From: Oscheius dolichura | Lineage: Eukaryota; Nematoda; Chromadorea; Rhabditida; Rhabditidae | Assembly: GCA_932521035.1 (NCBI GenBank) | Contig: OW051497.1 | Span: 6,820,001-6,884,000 of the forward strand | DNA: 64,000 nt | Direction of reading: 5' to 3' | Part shown: one piece after another, positions 63,537-64,000 of the stretch | Layout of the letters: each line of letters begins with the position of its first letter | Numbering within the stretch: the first letter of the stretch is position 1 | Position numbers and translations under genes: made by a program | Notes under the pieces: model-generated | The model's input: only the letters and a program-made list of their open reading frames with translations | Database searches by the model: none | Told to the model about the DNA's origin: nothing

Positions 63537-64000
63537 CTATTTATTGTGTGTATGTTTTTCTCCTTGAAAAGAGACGCTAGCTTCTGTATAGACAGTGTGC
63601 TGTTTCTGCTCAACCTTGCTGTTCCAATACCCGTAAACGAAATAAATTAGGAGTCCTGAAAATAATTGAAGACCGCAACAATTATTCAAACCAATAACAA
63701 TCCACACGACGAGACGAACCCAAGTCATTGAGTTTAGATATACCATCAGGAAAATATTGATGGTTAAGCTGAGGACCGGTATAAACGGGACAAACGGGAC
63801 CTGAAATTTGTTTTCCTGGTTTTCTATGATGTTACCTTATATGGTAGCTGGGCTTTGTTCTGGTCATGACAAAGAATCATAGCTAAACCAGCGACAGCGA
63901 TGCATGCAGCCAGGCCGAGCCAGATTGCTCCCCAAACTGTATTTCGGTCTCCTAAAACTTGTTAAATTATTCTGTGGGCGATTCTTACCTATTCTAAAGT
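63537..64000 (-). CDS. Cationic amino acid transporter, copy 2 (only 3' exons in window)
   Basis: The last exons parallel copy 1: [56 protein letters not shown] and [18 protein letters not shown] with stop at 63537, against [32 protein letters not shown] and [16 protein letters not shown] in copy 1. Intron positions also match. Upstream exons (DQNKAQLPYK, AIWLGLAACIAVAG) are visible to the right edge, where the gene is cut. A recent tandem duplication explains the pair. The bulk of the protein lies outside the window. Confidence 0.85.

Overview
The window is nuclear DNA of an animal with very compact genes. Introns are mostly about 35-50 bp, GT-AG, often ending in TTTTAG or TTTAG. A nematode is the best fit: there is an astacin with EGF, CUB and TSP1 modules, an SRE/SRA-like seven-helix receptor, EB/WAP/Kunitz secreted proteins, a beta-heavy spectrin gene, and splice acceptors directly before many start codons, as expected with spliced-leader trans-splicing. 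The order cannot be fixed from the sequence alone. All identities come from reading translated exons by eye; no database search was run.

Layout. 1-2391 (-): TDRD3-like Tudor/OB-fold scaffold with a five-copy array of duplicated exons, a 20-nt intron and two TTAA-flanked MITEs in its introns; it runs off the left edge. 2841-5904 (-): peptide O-xylosyltransferase. 6573-8148 (+): BMP-type TGF-beta ligand. 8437-9518 (-): cytochrome b561. 9980-12824 (+): PEX6 peroxisomal AAA ATPase. 13.3-15.3 kb: nest of transposons (decayed MULE transposase, a 981-bp MULE with TIRs and a 9-bp target duplication inserted in it, and a third TTAA MITE). 15641-18236 (-): astacin metalloprotease. 18.6-21.56 kb (-): receptor with a tyrosine-kinase-like domain that has lost catalytic residues. 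22353-23148 (+): NAA20 acetyltransferase, followed in frame by an unexplained membrane-anchor exon. 23483-24787 (+): SRE-like receptor. 24.9-26.4 kb (+): two unrecognised small secreted proteins. 26770-28102 (-): EB/WAP/Kunitz secreted protein. 29652-33079 (-): glucosidase II alpha. 33.1-36.1 kb: gene-free upstream region. 36077-51326 (+): beta-heavy spectrin, the largest gene here. 52009-55055 (-): ACSF2-type acyl-CoA synthetase. 57165-60639 (+): mucin-like single-pass membrane protein. 60715-62962 (-) and 63537-64000+ (-): tandem duplicate cationic amino acid transporters.

The genes belong to unrelated cell systems (secretory pathway: xylosyltransferase, glucosidase II; peroxisome: PEX6; cortical skeleton: beta-H spectrin; signalling: BMP and pseudokinase receptor), so no operon logic is evident. 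The most unusual items are the duplicated symmetric exons and 20-nt intron of the TDRD3-like gene, the related TTAA MITEs, the nested MULE, the open membrane-anchor frame after the NAA20 stop, the in-frame TAG before an open receptor tail, and key-residue losses in the BMP ligand, the astacin, PEX6 and the receptor kinase.
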